This document shows positions 6,580-6,580 of a stretch of 6,580 bases of DNA, piece by piece. The stretch spans positions 1 to 6,580 of the forward strand of contig CALESU010000032.1 in the NCBI GenBank assembly GCA_937914905.1. The letters are read 5' to 3'. The notes under the pieces were generated by a model. That model searched no databases. It was not told the DNA's origin and saw nothing but the letters and a program-made list of their open reading frames with translations. The DNA comes from an uncultured bacterium (GTDB lineage: Bacteria; Patescibacteriota; Microgenomatia; UBA1406; GWC2-37-13). The stretch's first letter is position 1. Every line of letters starts with the position of its first letter. The translations under genes and the position numbers were made by a program.

Positions 6580-6580
6580 A

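Overview
The window is a compact bacterial segment with moderate GC. It holds five protein-coding genes, two of them cut by the window edges, and almost no intergenic DNA. I see no rRNA, tRNA, CRISPR array, insertion sequence or phage integration site. Several traits together suggest a Candidate Phyla Radiation (Patescibacteria) genome: tight packing, large helical proteins of no recognisable family, genes that start right after a -10 box without a Shine-Dalgarno, and a degenerate GalT-like tail. That assignment is inference, because there is no marker gene here. No in-frame TGA occurs in the roughly 2,100 codons read, so the standard bacterial code applies rather than the TGA=Gly code of Gracilibacteria/Absconditabacteria.

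Layout, left to right. Bases 1-255 (minus) are the first 85 codons of an unrecognised protein that runs off the left edge. Bases 262-609 (minus) encode a 115-residue acidic helical protein. Bases 630-4907 (minus) encode a 1425-residue protein with a long central coiled coil. These three genes read leftwards with gaps of 20 and 6 bases and look like one operon. Bases 4908-4957 are a 50-base divergent promoter region. Bases 4958-6217 (plus) encode a 419-residue protein with a Pro/Ala-rich N-terminus, a small beta-rich segment, a coiled coil and a C-terminal membrane anchor. Two bases further on, and convergent with it, lies the C-terminal part of a gene (6220-6579, minus) that enters from the right edge. 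It carries a GalT-like C-terminal signature, but the usual His-x-His is replaced, and it ends in a low-complexity acidic tail.

The most notable signal is the divergent control region. Both the coiled-coil operon and the tail-anchored gene have good -35/-10 pairs with exact 17-base spacers, both -10 boxes sit 6-8 bases before the start codon (leaderless transcripts), and the two promoters are interleaved on the same 36 bases. RNA polymerase could therefore occupy only one at a time. This links a large soluble coiled-coil protein and a membrane-anchored coiled-coil protein, a plausible but unproven pair for an envelope-associated scaffold. No catalytic domain is convincing in any complete gene here, and functions are left unassigned.
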